Origin: Mycobacterium sp. 155 | Lineage (GTDB): Bacteria > Actinomycetota > Actinomycetes > Mycobacteriales > Mycobacteriaceae | Assembly: GCF_000373905.1 (NCBI RefSeq) | Contig: NZ_KB892705.1 | Location: 2,893,183 to 2,957,182, forward strand | Reading direction: 5' to 3' | Length of the DNA: 64,000 nt | In this document: positions 48,199 through 56,887 of the stretch, in pieces | How the letters are laid out: every line of letters starts with the position of its first letter | How positions within the stretch are numbered: position 1 is the stretch's first letter | The notes under the pieces: generated by a model | Told to the model about the DNA's origin: nothing | Databases searched by the model: none | What the model saw: the letters and a program-made list of their open reading frames with translations, nothing else | Program-made: the position numbers and the translations under genes

Positions 48199-49869
48199 AT
48201 GAGCATGAGCACCGTAAGCATGAGCGCCGATATTTCGACCACTGCCGCGTGGCAAGCTCTGGTCCGTCATCACGACAAGATCGGCGAGACCCATTTGCGC
48301 GAGTTCTTCGCCGAGGATCCCGCCCGCGGTACCGAGCTGGTGTTGAACGTCGGCGACCTCTACATCGACTACAGCAAGCACCGCATCACCCGCGAGACGG
48401 TGAAGCTTCTGGTGGAGCTGGCCCGCACCGCGGAGCTGGAGCAGCACCGCGACGCCATGTTCTCCGGTGAGCACATCAACACCTCCGAGGACCGCGCCGT
48501 ACTGCACACCGCGCTGCGGTTACCCGCCAACGCCGAACTGACCGTGGACGGCCACAACGTGGTCACCGATGTGCACGATGTGCTCGATCGGATGGGCGCC
48601 TTCACCGACAAGCTGCGCTCGGGTGAGTGGACCGGGGCCACCGGCAAGCGCATCACCACCGTCGTCAACGTCGGTGTCGGCGGTTCGGACCTGGGCCCGG
48701 TGATGGTGTACGACGCGCTGCGGCACTACGCCGACGCGGGCATCTCGGCGCGCTTCGTGTCCAACGTCGACCCCTCCCACCTGGTCGCCACACTCGACGG
48801 ACTCGACCCCGCCACAACGCTTTTCGTCGTCTCGTCCAAGACCTTCTCGACGCTGGAGACGCTGACCAACGCGACCGCGGCGCGACGCTGGCTGGTCAAG
48901 GCGCTAGGCGATGCCGCAGTGGCCAAGCACTTCGTGGCGGTGTCGACCCACAAGAAGCTGGTCGACGAATTCGGCATCAACACCGACAACATGTTCGGCT
49001 TCTGGGACTGGGTCGGTGGCCGCTACTCGGTGGATTCGGCGATCGGGCTGTCGGTGATGGCCGTGATCGGCAAGGAACGCTTCGCCGAGTTCCTGGCCGG
49101 CTTCCACCTTGTCGACGAGCACTTCCGCACCGCCCCACTGGAAGACAACGCGCCGGCACTGCTCGGCCTGATCGGTCTGTGGTATTCGAGTTTCTTCGGC
49201 GCACAGTCACGTGCGGTCCTGCCCTACACCAACGACCTGTGCCGGTTCGCGGCCTACCTGCAGCAGCTGACCATGGAATCGAACGGCAAGTCAGTGCGGT
49301 GCGATGGCTCACCGGTGAGCACCGAGACCGGCGAAATCTATTGGGGCGAGCCAGGAACCAACGGTCAGCACGCCTTCTACCAATTGCTGCACCAAGGCAC
49401 CCGACTGATCCCCGCCGACTTCATCGGGTTCTCCCAACCCGTCGACGATCTCGCGACCGCCGACGGCGAGGGCAGCATGCACGACCTGCTGATGAGCAAC
49501 TTCTTCGCCCAGACCCAGGTGCTGGCGTTCGGCAAGACCGCCGCCGAGATCACCGCCGAAGGCACCCCCGCCGAGATCGTGCCGCACAAGGTCATGCCGG
49601 GCAACCGGCCATCGACCTCCATCCTGGCCACCAAGCTCACACCCTCAGTCGTCGGCCAGCTGATCGCGCTCTACGAGCACCAGGTATTCACCGAAGGCGT
49701 CATCTGGGGCATCGACTCCTTCGACCAATGGGGCGTCGAACTGGGCAAGACCCAAGCCAAAGCACTACTACCGGTGATCACCTGCGACGAATCCCCCGCC
49801 AAACAATCCGACTCCTCAACCGACACCCTGGTACGCCGCTACCGCGTAGAACGCGGCCGCTCAGCCTAA
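48199..49869 (+). CDS. pgi: Glucose-6-phosphate isomerase, copy 2
   Basis: A 556-residue PGI, identical to copy 1 except for five extra N-terminal residues ([11 protein letters not shown] versus MSMSAD), from a 15-bp insertion after the start. The upstream 20 bp are similar but not identical to those of copy 1 (CTAGGTTCTCCATATG versus CTAGGGTTCTCCGTATG). Homology continues 13 bp past the stop, then ends. The right neighbours (SDR then Fpg/Nei) are those beside pgi in M. tuberculosis (Rv0944-Rv0946c), so this 3' junction is the ancestral one. Confidence 0.97.
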   Translation: MSMSTVSMSADISTTAAWQALVRHHDKIGETHLREFFAEDPARGTELVLNVGDLYIDYSKHRITRETVKLLVELARTAELEQHRDAMFSGEHINTSEDRAVLHTALRLPANAELTVDGHNVVTDVHDVLDRMGAFTDKLRSGEWTGATGKRITTVVNVGVGGSDLGPVMVYDALRHYADAGISARFVSNVDPSHLVATLDGLDPATTLFVVSSKTFSTLETLTNATAARRWLVKALGDAAVAKHFVAVSTHKKLVDEFGINTDNMFGFWDWVGGRYSVDSAIGLSVMAVIGKERFAEFLAGFHLVDEHFRTAPLEDNAPALLGLIGLWYSSFFGAQSRAVLPYTNDLCRFAAYLQQLTMESNGKSVRCDGSPVSTETGEIYWGEPGTNGQHAFYQLLHQGTRLIPADFIGFSQPVDDLATADGEGSMHDLLMSNFFAQTQVLAFGKTAAEITAEGTPAEIVPHKVMPGNRPSTSILATKLTPSVVGQLIALYEHQVFTEGVIWGIDSFDQWGVELGKTQAKALLPVITCDESPAKQSDSSTDTLVRRYRVERGRSA

Positions 49870-49897
49870 AGACCAAGACAGGACGACAGGCCCGCCG

Positions 49898-50647
49898 CTA
49901 CGCCAAACGCCTGGTGTACTTCGGCGGCAACAGCCGCAACACCTGGGCCAGCGGAGCCCACGGCCACCGCGGCACCGCGGCGCGGCCCTTCTCCTTCTCG
50001 ATGGCCTCGACCATCGCCCGCACACCGGTCTCGTTGTCGACCATGAGCATGGTCGAGTTCGCCCGGGCCGTCATCTCCGACTCGATGTAGCCCGGCTCGA
50101 TAACCGTCACGCGGATCGGGCCTTTGTCGTACTCGGCACGCAGCGACTCCCCCAGCGACGACATACCGGCCTTGCTCGCGCAGTACGCCGCCTTGGCGCC
50201 CGGGACCCCGCGGTTGCCGAGCACCGACGAGATCAGCACGAGGTGTCCGGAGCCGGACTTCTTGAACATCGCCAACGCGGACTCGATCTGCACCAGCCCG
50301 GCAACAAGATTGGTTTCCAATGTGGCCTTGTTGGCCCACGGCTTGCCCTCGCCGAGTGTCCAGCCCTTCCCGATGCCCGCGTTGACGATGACCCGGTCGA
50401 TCCCGCCAAGTTCCTCGGACAGTTCACCGAACACCCTAGGCACGGCCTCGTGATCGTTGACGTCCAGCTCTGCGACGGCCACCTTGACGTGGGGATGCCG
50501 GGCGGCGAGCTCAGCCTTGAGTTCGTCGAGCCGCTCGGTGCGACGGGCGCACAACGCCAGGTCACGGCCCTTAGCCGCGAATTGCCGGGCCATACCGGCA
50601 CCCAAGCCCGAGCTGGCACCGGTGATGAGGATCTTCTGGCGGATCAT
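49898..50647 (-). CDS. Short-chain dehydrogenase/reductase
   Basis: A 249-residue classical SDR homologous to Rv0945. It has the TGASSGLGAGMA coenzyme motif, NAGIGKGW, the catalytic Ser in ISSVLG, and YCASKAG. The Arg residues after the first strand suggest NADPH preference. The substrate is unknown. It is convergent with pgi copy 2 (28-bp gap) and downstream of the glycosylase gene. Confidence 0.9.
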   Translation of the reverse strand: MIRQKILITGASSGLGAGMARQFAAKGRDLALCARRTERLDELKAELAARHPHVKVAVAELDVNDHEAVPRVFGELSEELGGIDRVIVNAGIGKGWTLGEGKPWANKATLETNLVAGLVQIESALAMFKKSGSGHLVLISSVLGNRGVPGAKAAYCASKAGMSSLGESLRAEYDKGPIRVTVIEPGYIESEMTARANSTMLMVDNETGVRAMVEAIEKEKGRAAVPRWPWAPLAQVLRLLPPKYTRRLA

Positions 50648-50693
50648 GGCAGCAGGATAACCGAGTTAGACACCTGGGTGAGGACGAGCACTG

Positions 50694-51545
50694 CTACTTG
50701 AGCAACCGTGACATCCTGCGGTCGGCCAGCATTTTGCCACCGGTCTGACACGTCGGGCAGTACTGAAAAGACTTGTCGGCGAACGACACCTCCCGCACGG
50801 TGTCCCCGCACACGGGGCACGGCAGCCCGGTGCGGGCATGCACGCGAAGCCCCGACCGCTTCTCCCCCTTCAACGTCGCCGCCTGCTGCCCGACCGAACG
50901 GGTCACTGCATCGGTGAGCACCGAGATCATCGCGGCGTGCAGATCAGCCAGTTGCGCTTCGGTGAGCTTGCCGGCGGTGGCGAACGGCGACAGCTTGGCC
51001 ACGTGCAGGATCTCATCGCTGTAGGCGTTGCCGATCCCGGCGATCACCTTCTGATCGGTGATCACGTTCTTGATCCGGCCGCTCTCCCCCGCGAGTGCGG
51101 CAGCTAGACCAGCCTGATCGAGCGACAGCGCGTCAGGGCCGAGTGCGGCGATCTGAGGCACCTCTGACGGGTCGCGCACCACCCACACCGCAAGGCGCTT
51201 CTGCGTCCCGGCCTCGGTGAGGTCGAACCCCGCTCCGTCCAGATGCACCCGTAGGGCGATCAGCCCTTTGCCCGGCTTGAGCGGAGTGGGCACCAGTTTG
51301 TTCGACCAGCGCAGCCAGCCCGCCCGCGACAGATGAGTGATCAGATAGAGCTGACCGACCTGCAGACCCAGGTACTTGCCCCACCGAGCGGCTCCGGTGA
51401 CGGTCTGCCCGTGCAGAGCGGATACCGGCGGATCGAAAGTCTTGAGCACCGAGAGGGCAACCACGTCGACGCGCGTCACCACCCGTCCGGTGGCATGTCG
51501 ACGTAGATGGTCAGCGAGGGCCTCGACCTCAGGTAGCTCGGGCAC
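50694..51545 (-). CDS. Fpg/Nei-family DNA glycosylase
   Basis: A 283-residue glycosylase/AP lyase. The mature N-terminus PELPEVEAL supplies the catalytic Pro1 and Glu2 (Schiff base chemistry). The H2TH region (IKNVITDQKVIAGIGNAY with conserved Lys and Asn) and a C-terminal zinc finger (CPVC...CPTC) are intact. It excises oxidised bases. It is full length, whereas Rv0944 in M. tuberculosis is a short remnant of this family. Confidence 0.92.
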   Translation of the reverse strand: MPELPEVEALADHLRRHATGRVVTRVDVVALSVLKTFDPPVSALHGQTVTGAARWGKYLGLQVGQLYLITHLSRAGWLRWSNKLVPTPLKPGKGLIALRVHLDGAGFDLTEAGTQKRLAVWVVRDPSEVPQIAALGPDALSLDQAGLAAALAGESGRIKNVITDQKVIAGIGNAYSDEILHVAKLSPFATAGKLTEAQLADLHAAMISVLTDAVTRSVGQQAATLKGEKRSGLRVHARTGLPCPVCGDTVREVSFADKSFQYCPTCQTGGKMLADRRMSRLLK

Positions 51546-51587
51546 GCCTTCCAGTGTGTCAGGCCCGCACCGAGCATGCTGGTATCC

Positions 51588-53324
51588 ATGTCAGACCGGC
51601 CCGCGCCCAAACCGGTTTTCCACCCGCTACGAAACATCTTCGTCCTCAACAGCGGACCACGCCGATTCTCGTTCGCGCTGCGCGCGGCACTGTGTATGAC
51701 GGTCCCGGTGCTCGTCGGCTGGGCGTTCGGCGACATCGCTGCCGGCCTGATCGCCACCATCGGCGGGTTCACCTCGTTGTACGGCAGCGGCAGGCCTTAC
51801 CTCAACCGTGGCGTCTATCTCGGCGTGGTCGTGGCGTGCTTCGCCGCCTCGGTGGCGCTCGGAGACTGGGCGGCTGCCGCGCCGTGGCTGGCAGTGGGGA
51901 CCGTCACCGTGATCGCGATGGTCGTCGTGCTGGTGTGCAACGCGCTGGCCATCGGGCCGCCGGGCGCCTACCTGTTCGTGCTGGCGTGCGCTGCGGGCAC
52001 CGGGGTAGCCGCCACACACCTGACGCCGGCCCATCTCGCCGTGCTGGTGCTCGCCGGTGGCGCGTTCGCCTGGCTGGTCCATATGGCGGGTGCGCTGACG
52101 CGCCCGCGCGGCCCGGAGCGCGCCGCGGTCGCGGCCGCGGCGACGGCGATCGCCGGGTACATCGAAACGATCGGCGGTGACGCGCATGCCGAAGCCGCCG
52201 CCCGGCACCGGGCCGCCACACTGCTGCACACCGCGTGGATCACGCTGGTCACCTACCAGCCCGTGCAACCCAAACCCGATGACACTCTCTACCGCCTGCG
52301 GGTGGTGAACCGACGTTTGCACGCGCTGTTCGCCGAGGCCATGCGCAGCGCAGACACCGGCCGGCCGTTGCCGTTCGACGGGGCGGAACTTGCGAGGCAT
52401 CTGGCCACCGTGCCCGCCGACGCCTTCATCGACGATCATGGCGCGGAAGGGGTTCCGCTCGGTAGGCCCAGCGTGGCGGCGTTGCTGCGCCGAGCGGTGA
52501 CCCCGGGTTCCAACTCCATGCGGCTGGCCGCCCGCGTCGGAATCGCGGTATTGATCGCCGGCGCCATCACCGGGGCGTTGGGAATCAGCCACGCTTATTG
52601 GGCGATGGCGACCGCAGTGCTGATGTTGCACCAGGGTTTCGATTGGCAGCGCACGGTACAGCGCGGCATCGAACGCACACTGGGCACCTGGCTCGGACTG
52701 GGCGTGGCCGGGGCGATCCTGGCGCTGCACCCGCAAGGAGTGTGGTTGGCCTTGGTACTCGGCACATTGCAGTTCGCCATCGAGATGGTCGTGGTGCGTA
52801 ACTACACCCTTGCCGTCATCTTCATCACGCCCGCAGCGCTGACCATCGCGTCGGGTGGCGCTCCGGTCGCCGGCCTCGGTGCGCTACTGCTGGCGCGTGG
52901 GGGTGACACGCTGATCGGTTGTGCCGTGGCCCTTTTGGTGTATTGGCTGACTGAGCGCGGTCGTCCTCCCGCTGGATTGGCGACCGCGATCTCGGGCACG
53001 ACGACCGCCATCGAGTCGGCGGTGCGCCATCTGGCGGCCGGTAACGTCACCACCGCCCTGGCCCGCACCGACCGCAGGGATCTGCAATTGCGCACGATGG
53101 CGATGCTGCCCGCCTACGACGTCGGCGTCGGCGGATCGCCGTCGCAACGTGCTGCGGCCGAACGCATGTGGCCGACGGTGGTGGTCGCCGAACAACTCGC
53201 CTACCGCACCCTGGCAGCGTGTTGGGCATTGGAACACGACGGGAACACCACGGCGGCCGCCGACACCGCCGCCGATCTGACCGAACAGGTCTCAGTGCTC
53301 GGGTTGCCAGACCAGGGACAGTAG
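51588..53324 (+). CDS. FUSC-family aromatic-acid exporter-like membrane protein
   Basis: A 578-residue membrane protein with two repeated blocks of about five to six helices (about 25-165 and 305-440) and soluble segments after each, the fusaric-acid-resistance-like (FUSC/YccS) layout. The family exports aromatic acids or other small organic compounds; the substrate here is unknown. The ATG at 51588 was chosen. It overlaps the convergent holin-like gene by 33 bp. Confidence 0.8.
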   Translation: MSDRPAPKPVFHPLRNIFVLNSGPRRFSFALRAALCMTVPVLVGWAFGDIAAGLIATIGGFTSLYGSGRPYLNRGVYLGVVVACFAASVALGDWAAAAPWLAVGTVTVIAMVVVLVCNALAIGPPGAYLFVLACAAGTGVAATHLTPAHLAVLVLAGGAFAWLVHMAGALTRPRGPERAAVAAAATAIAGYIETIGGDAHAEAAARHRAATLLHTAWITLVTYQPVQPKPDDTLYRLRVVNRRLHALFAEAMRSADTGRPLPFDGAELARHLATVPADAFIDDHGAEGVPLGRPSVAALLRRAVTPGSNSMRLAARVGIAVLIAGAITGALGISHAYWAMATAVLMLHQGFDWQRTVQRGIERTLGTWLGLGVAGAILALHPQGVWLALVLGTLQFAIEMVVVRNYTLAVIFITPAALTIASGGAPVAGLGALLLARGGDTLIGCAVALLVYWLTERGRPPAGLATAISGTTTAIESAVRHLAAGNVTTALARTDRRDLQLRTMAMLPAYDVGVGGSPSQRAAAERMWPTVVVAEQLAYRTLAACWALEHDGNTTAAADTAADLTEQVSVLGLPDQGQ

Positions 53325-53678
53325 CCAACTGACAATCGACAGCACGATCGCCGCCCAGATCGCGGTCCACCAGAATTCGTTGATCTGCAGACCCCAGTGG
53401 GTGGTGCTCTCGGTGATCCGGGACGTGATCCACAACATGAGCGCATTGATCACGATGTGGATGAGTCCGAGGGTCAAGATGTACAGCGGGATCGAGAGAA
53501 TCTGCACGATCGGTTTGATGATCGCGTTGACCACACCGAATATCACTGCGACGACGAAGATGATGCCGACGCGCGCCACGGTCGTGTTTCCACCGACGAA
53601 ACTCATCCCCGGGACGATCAGCGTCACGATCCACAGTGCGAGCCCGGTCAGCCCGGCGCGCAACAGAAATGAGGTCAT
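53292..53678 (-). CDS. Small membrane protein, phage-holin-4 (PF04020) family
   Basis: A 128-residue protein with four hydrophobic helices and the family signature VFGVVNAIIKPIVQILSIPLYILTLG with N, K and P around residues 50-60, the strongest YvlD/PF04020 match in the window. Function unknown. It is 5 bp downstream of cobF on the same strand, and overlaps the FUSC gene. Confidence 0.85.
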   Translation of the reverse strand: MTSFLLRAGLTGLALWIVTLIVPGMSFVGGNTTVARVGIIFVVAVIFGVVNAIIKPIVQILSIPLYILTLGLIHIVINALMLWITSRITESTTHWGLQINEFWWTAIWAAIVLSIVSWLLSLVWQPEH

Positions 53679-53683
53679 GACTG

Positions 53684-54523
53684 TCAGTCTGCCGATCGGA
53701 GCAGGTAGGTGTCCATGATCCAGCCGTGGCGTTCACGCGCTTGGGCTCGCGCCGCAACGATCTGTTCGCCCACCTCGCCGACGCGGCCGGCAACGAGGAT
53801 CTCGTCGGGCGTGCCCAGATAGGCGCCCCACCAGATCCGGGTCTGCTGCGGGCAATCCTGGAACGAGCATTCGGCGTCGAGCATCACCACCGCGGCGCCG
53901 GAGAGGCCCTCCTCGCGCAACCGGCGGCCAGTGGTGATCAGCACCGGCTCGCCGATGTCGTTGAGCGGGATACGGTGCCGTGCCGTCAGCGCCTGGATGG
54001 CAGTGATTCCGGGAATGACGTCGTAGTCGAATTCCACCTGTTCGGCGACCTGGTCGAGGATGCGCAGCGTGCTGTCATACAGCGACGGGTCACCCCAGAC
54101 CAGAAACGCGCCGACGCCGTCGGGCCCCAGTTCGGTCTCGATCGCCTGCGCCCAGATACTGGCCCGCTCGGCATGCCAATCAGCGACGGCACTGGTGTAT
54201 TCCCCGGTGGTCGCGCGCGGCGGATCGATCAGCTCGACGAACCGGTAACCGGGTGCCCCAGGTGCGGATTTGATGAACCGTTCGCAGATCGACCGACGCA
54301 GCGCGACCAGCTCATCGGTACCAGTTTGTCCTCCTCGCGTCCGGGTGTCTTGTCCTCCTCGCGTCCGGGTGTCTTGTCCTCCTCGCGTCCGGGTGTCGGC
54401 GCCTCGCCGCGGCCCCTTGTCCATCGCGAAGAACACCTGGGTGTCGTTGAGTGCGGAAACCGCTTGTGCCGTGACGTAGTCGGGGTCACCCGCGCCGATA
54501 CCGATGACATGGATGTGGCGCAC
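53684..54523 (-). CDS. cobF: Precorrin-6A synthase (deacetylating)
   Basis: A 279-residue SAM-dependent methyltransferase of the aerobic cobalamin pathway that methylates C-1 of precorrin-5 and releases acetate. The start HVIGIGAGDPDYVT is the SAM-site motif, followed by VWGDPSLYD and VIPGITAIQAL. Residues ~43-66 are three copies of DTRTRGGQ from a 24-bp repeat (54327-54398), an insertion after the first strand not expected in the family. M. tuberculosis has lost cobF. No other cob genes are in this window. Confidence 0.93.
   Translation of the reverse strand: MRHIHVIGIGAGDPDYVTAQAVSALNDTQVFFAMDKGPRRGADTRTRGGQDTRTRGGQDTRTRGGQTGTDELVALRRSICERFIKSAPGAPGYRFVELIDPPRATTGEYTSAVADWHAERASIWAQAIETELGPDGVGAFLVWGDPSLYDSTLRILDQVAEQVEFDYDVIPGITAIQALTARHRIPLNDIGEPVLITTGRRLREEGLSGAAVVMLDAECSFQDCPQQTRIWWGAYLGTPDEILVAGRVGEVGEQIVAARAQARERHGWIMDTYLLRSAD
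54327..54398. repeat. 24-bp in-frame tandem repeat in cobF, three copies
   Basis: Units start at 54327, 54351 and 54375 (each begins TGTCCTCCTCGCG); the third has one change in its last base. It encodes D-T-R-T-R-G-G-Q on the minus strand. Like the VOC repeat, it is codon-length and can change copy number without a frameshift. Confidence 0.95.
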
Positions 54524-54575
54524 ATCCGAAGGGTAACGATCTGACCACGTCGGAAAGTATGCGGTACCGTGGGTA

Positions 54576-54605
54576 TTGACTAAATGTTGCGAGTGACCCT
54601 AATTT
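54576..54605 (+). promoter_or_regulatory. Candidate promoter of the AurF-like gene
   Basis: TTGACT at 54576-54581 and TAATTT at 54600-54605 with an 18-bp spacer resemble a housekeeping sigma-A promoter. Transcription would start near 54612, giving a leader of about 36 nt before the GTG at 54648. Confidence 0.5.
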
Positions 54606-54647
54606 CGATTAGCAGCTTCGCTCCAAACAGTCGAAGGGACGTCCACG

Positions 54648-55910
54648 GTGCCAACTTCGGTCAGGGCGGCCAACGCCGCCACACGTGAGGAGTTCTCCGA
54701 ACGCCTGCTCAAGGGCTCGGTACGCAAGTCCTATGCGCCCGTGGTCGACATCGACTGGGACGCACCCCTGGATCCCGACAAGTATTACCTGCCTCCGAAG
54801 ACGGTGTCCCTGTACGGAACACCGTTGTGGGACAGTATGTCCCGCGCCGAGCAGATCGAGCTGTCACGCCAGGAGCTGGTCAACACACTCTCGGCCGGCA
54901 TCTGGTTCGAGAACATCCTCAACCAAGCACTGCTGCGCAAGATGATGCGTCAGGACCCCACCGCCCGCGCGACCCACTACGAGCTCACCGAGCTGGGCGA
55001 CGAGACGCGGCACATGGTGATGTTCGGCAGGGCGATCGAGAAGGTGGACGCCAAGCCCGTCCGGCCGCGGCTGTACCAGCGGATGATCATCAACGCCCTG
55101 CCATTCGCGTTCCGCGGTTCCTTGCTGTGGGTGGCTGCTCTGATCGGCGAAGAGATCTTCGACTCCCTGCAGCGGCAAATGATGGACGATCCGGAACTAC
55201 AGCCAATAATCCAGCGCCTCATGCGAATTCACGTCACCGAGGAAGCCCGCCACATCCAGTTCGCCCGCGACGGGCTGCGCAAGCGCACTCCGACGATGCC
55301 CTGGACCGCCCGCGTGTGGGTCGGCAATCTCAACGGGGTCGGCGGGCTGTTCTTCCGCTTCCTGTTCACCAACAAGGTGCAATACCGCCGGGCCGGCCTC
55401 GATGCCCGCGCGGCCCGCAAGATGGCCCGAGCCAGCGCGCACCGGCACGAGACCCAGATCGCCGGGTTCGCCCCGCTGGCCGCGTTTCTGGAGGAGGTCG
55501 GGTTGATGGGCCCGATCGCCCGACGGCTGTGGCGCCGCACCGGGTTCCTGCCCGCCACCGCGGTGCGTGGCATCGCGACATCCCCGAGCTCGACCGTCGA
55601 AGCCGACGACGACGTGTACGACGGAGCGGCAACACTGCGGATCGCCGACGGCGAGCATCCTGCGCATGTGCGTCTGACCGGACACCTGGACCCGATCGAC
55701 GGCCGATACCATTGGCGTGGAACGATTCTCGACGCACCAGCCGCCATCGCACCCGGTCCGGTCCGGCTGACGATCGACACCCGGTGCGTGGACGCCCGGA
55801 TCACCGAACGCACCGCACAGGACACCTACTCGATCGCCGGTGTCGGCATGCCGCCGTTCAGCCTGCCGAACGTCGAGATCACCGCCGTCGGTGCCGCTAA
55901 CGGCCGATGA
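54648..55910 (+). CDS. AurF-type diiron protein with DUF4873 tail
   Basis: A 420-residue protein. The ferritin-like diiron domain of the p-aminobenzoate N-oxygenase AurF family (about 30-300) has the iron ligands in ENILNQ, ELGDETRHM, EEIFD and HVTEEARHIQF, so two E-x-x-H motifs remain. A beta-rich C-terminal region (about 318-420; HVRLTGHLDPIDGRYHW) fits DUF4873. The start is GTG at 54648 with AAGGGAC upstream. Oxidation of an amine or lipid-linked group is inferred. It overlaps the ANTAR gene by 14 bp. Confidence 0.8.
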   Translation: MPTSVRAANAATREEFSERLLKGSVRKSYAPVVDIDWDAPLDPDKYYLPPKTVSLYGTPLWDSMSRAEQIELSRQELVNTLSAGIWFENILNQALLRKMMRQDPTARATHYELTELGDETRHMVMFGRAIEKVDAKPVRPRLYQRMIINALPFAFRGSLLWVAALIGEEIFDSLQRQMMDDPELQPIIQRLMRIHVTEEARHIQFARDGLRKRTPTMPWTARVWVGNLNGVGGLFFRFLFTNKVQYRRAGLDARAARKMARASAHRHETQIAGFAPLAAFLEEVGLMGPIARRLWRRTGFLPATAVRGIATSPSSTVEADDDVYDGAATLRIADGEHPAHVRLTGHLDPIDGRYHWRGTILDAPAAIAPGPVRLTIDTRCVDARITERTAQDTYSIAGVGMPPFSLPNVEITAVGAANGR

Positions 55911-56610
55911 CATCGGTCGCGCGATCCGCAGTCACGATCTCCTGCGCAACGCCCACGAGAGGGGTGTTGGAATTCTGAGACAACCGCTTGAGCACCTCGA
56001 AGGCCTGGACGGCGTCGATCTTGAAGCGTTCCATCAGCATGCCCTTTGCCTGGCCGATGATGTCGCGAGAGGCCAGCGCACTGCGGAACTGTTCGTCCCG
56101 ACGGAGCAGGTTCCATGCAAGGGCTGCGTGCGTGGCGACGATGAGACCGGACTCGACGGCCTCGGCATCGAAGGCGTAGGCGCGCTCGGAATAGAAATTC
56201 AATGCGCCCATCGTCTGGTGGTCTGCATAGAGCTGAAAGGCCATGATCGAGCGGATCGGCGTCTCCTCGCGCGTATCCCGGCAATAGGCGGGCCACCGCT
56301 GCTCTGTCTCGACGTCATCGATCTTGATGATGTGCTGCTCCCACGCCGCACTGAGGCACGGTCCCTCACCGCATAGTTGCTGAAACTTGTCCAGGAGGGC
56401 TGGATATTCACTGGTCGCCGCGGAGGTGTGCAGCTTGCCATCACGCGACGCGATGGTGATGCCGGCATGCTGGGCGGCCGAAATGTAGTTGACACCGCTC
56501 TCGGTGAGCTCACCCAGGGCCGCATCGACGTCGGCGGGCGGAGACTGCTGAATATCGCGGATCAACTCACTGATCTGCAAGGCAATGACCGCATGTGGGG
56601 TATCTGTCAT
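55897..56610 (-). CDS. GAF-ANTAR RNA-binding antiterminator
   Basis: A 237-residue regulator: a GAF sensor domain (about 20-160) and a C-terminal ANTAR domain (about 168-225; ALASRDIIGQAKGMLMERF...AFEVLKRLSQ). ANTAR proteins bind dual hairpins in mRNA leaders and prevent termination; in mycobacteria they act on lipid and redox genes. The GAF signal is unknown. GGGAG lies 8 nt before the ATG at 56610; upstream ATG/GTG codons are possible. Convergent with the AurF gene. Confidence 0.88.
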   Translation of the reverse strand: MTDTPHAVIALQISELIRDIQQSPPADVDAALGELTESGVNYISAAQHAGITIASRDGKLHTSAATSEYPALLDKFQQLCGEGPCLSAAWEQHIIKIDDVETEQRWPAYCRDTREETPIRSIMAFQLYADHQTMGALNFYSERAYAFDAEAVESGLIVATHAALAWNLLRRDEQFRSALASRDIIGQAKGMLMERFKIDAVQAFEVLKRLSQNSNTPLVGVAQEIVTADRATDVIGR

Positions 56611-56887
56611 GGAATTCGCTCCCATCCCCCTTGGGCGACGGGAACGTCGCAAGAGGCAGCCACGCCAATCCTAGTCCTTCACCTTCACGGACCGATTCAC
56701 GCGACTTCTAGAACAGGTTCTCGTGCGGCATCGCTATTCCCGACAAGCGAGACTTCGCTCACTTTCGCATTCAAATTGCATAAGTAAGTTGATGGAACAT
56801 CAGAAGCCCGGTTAGCGTTGTAGCCGCCGTTCTCGCCGATGCTGCCCGAGAGCTCCCGTGCACCGTCCGACCGGAGAACCGCTTCGC

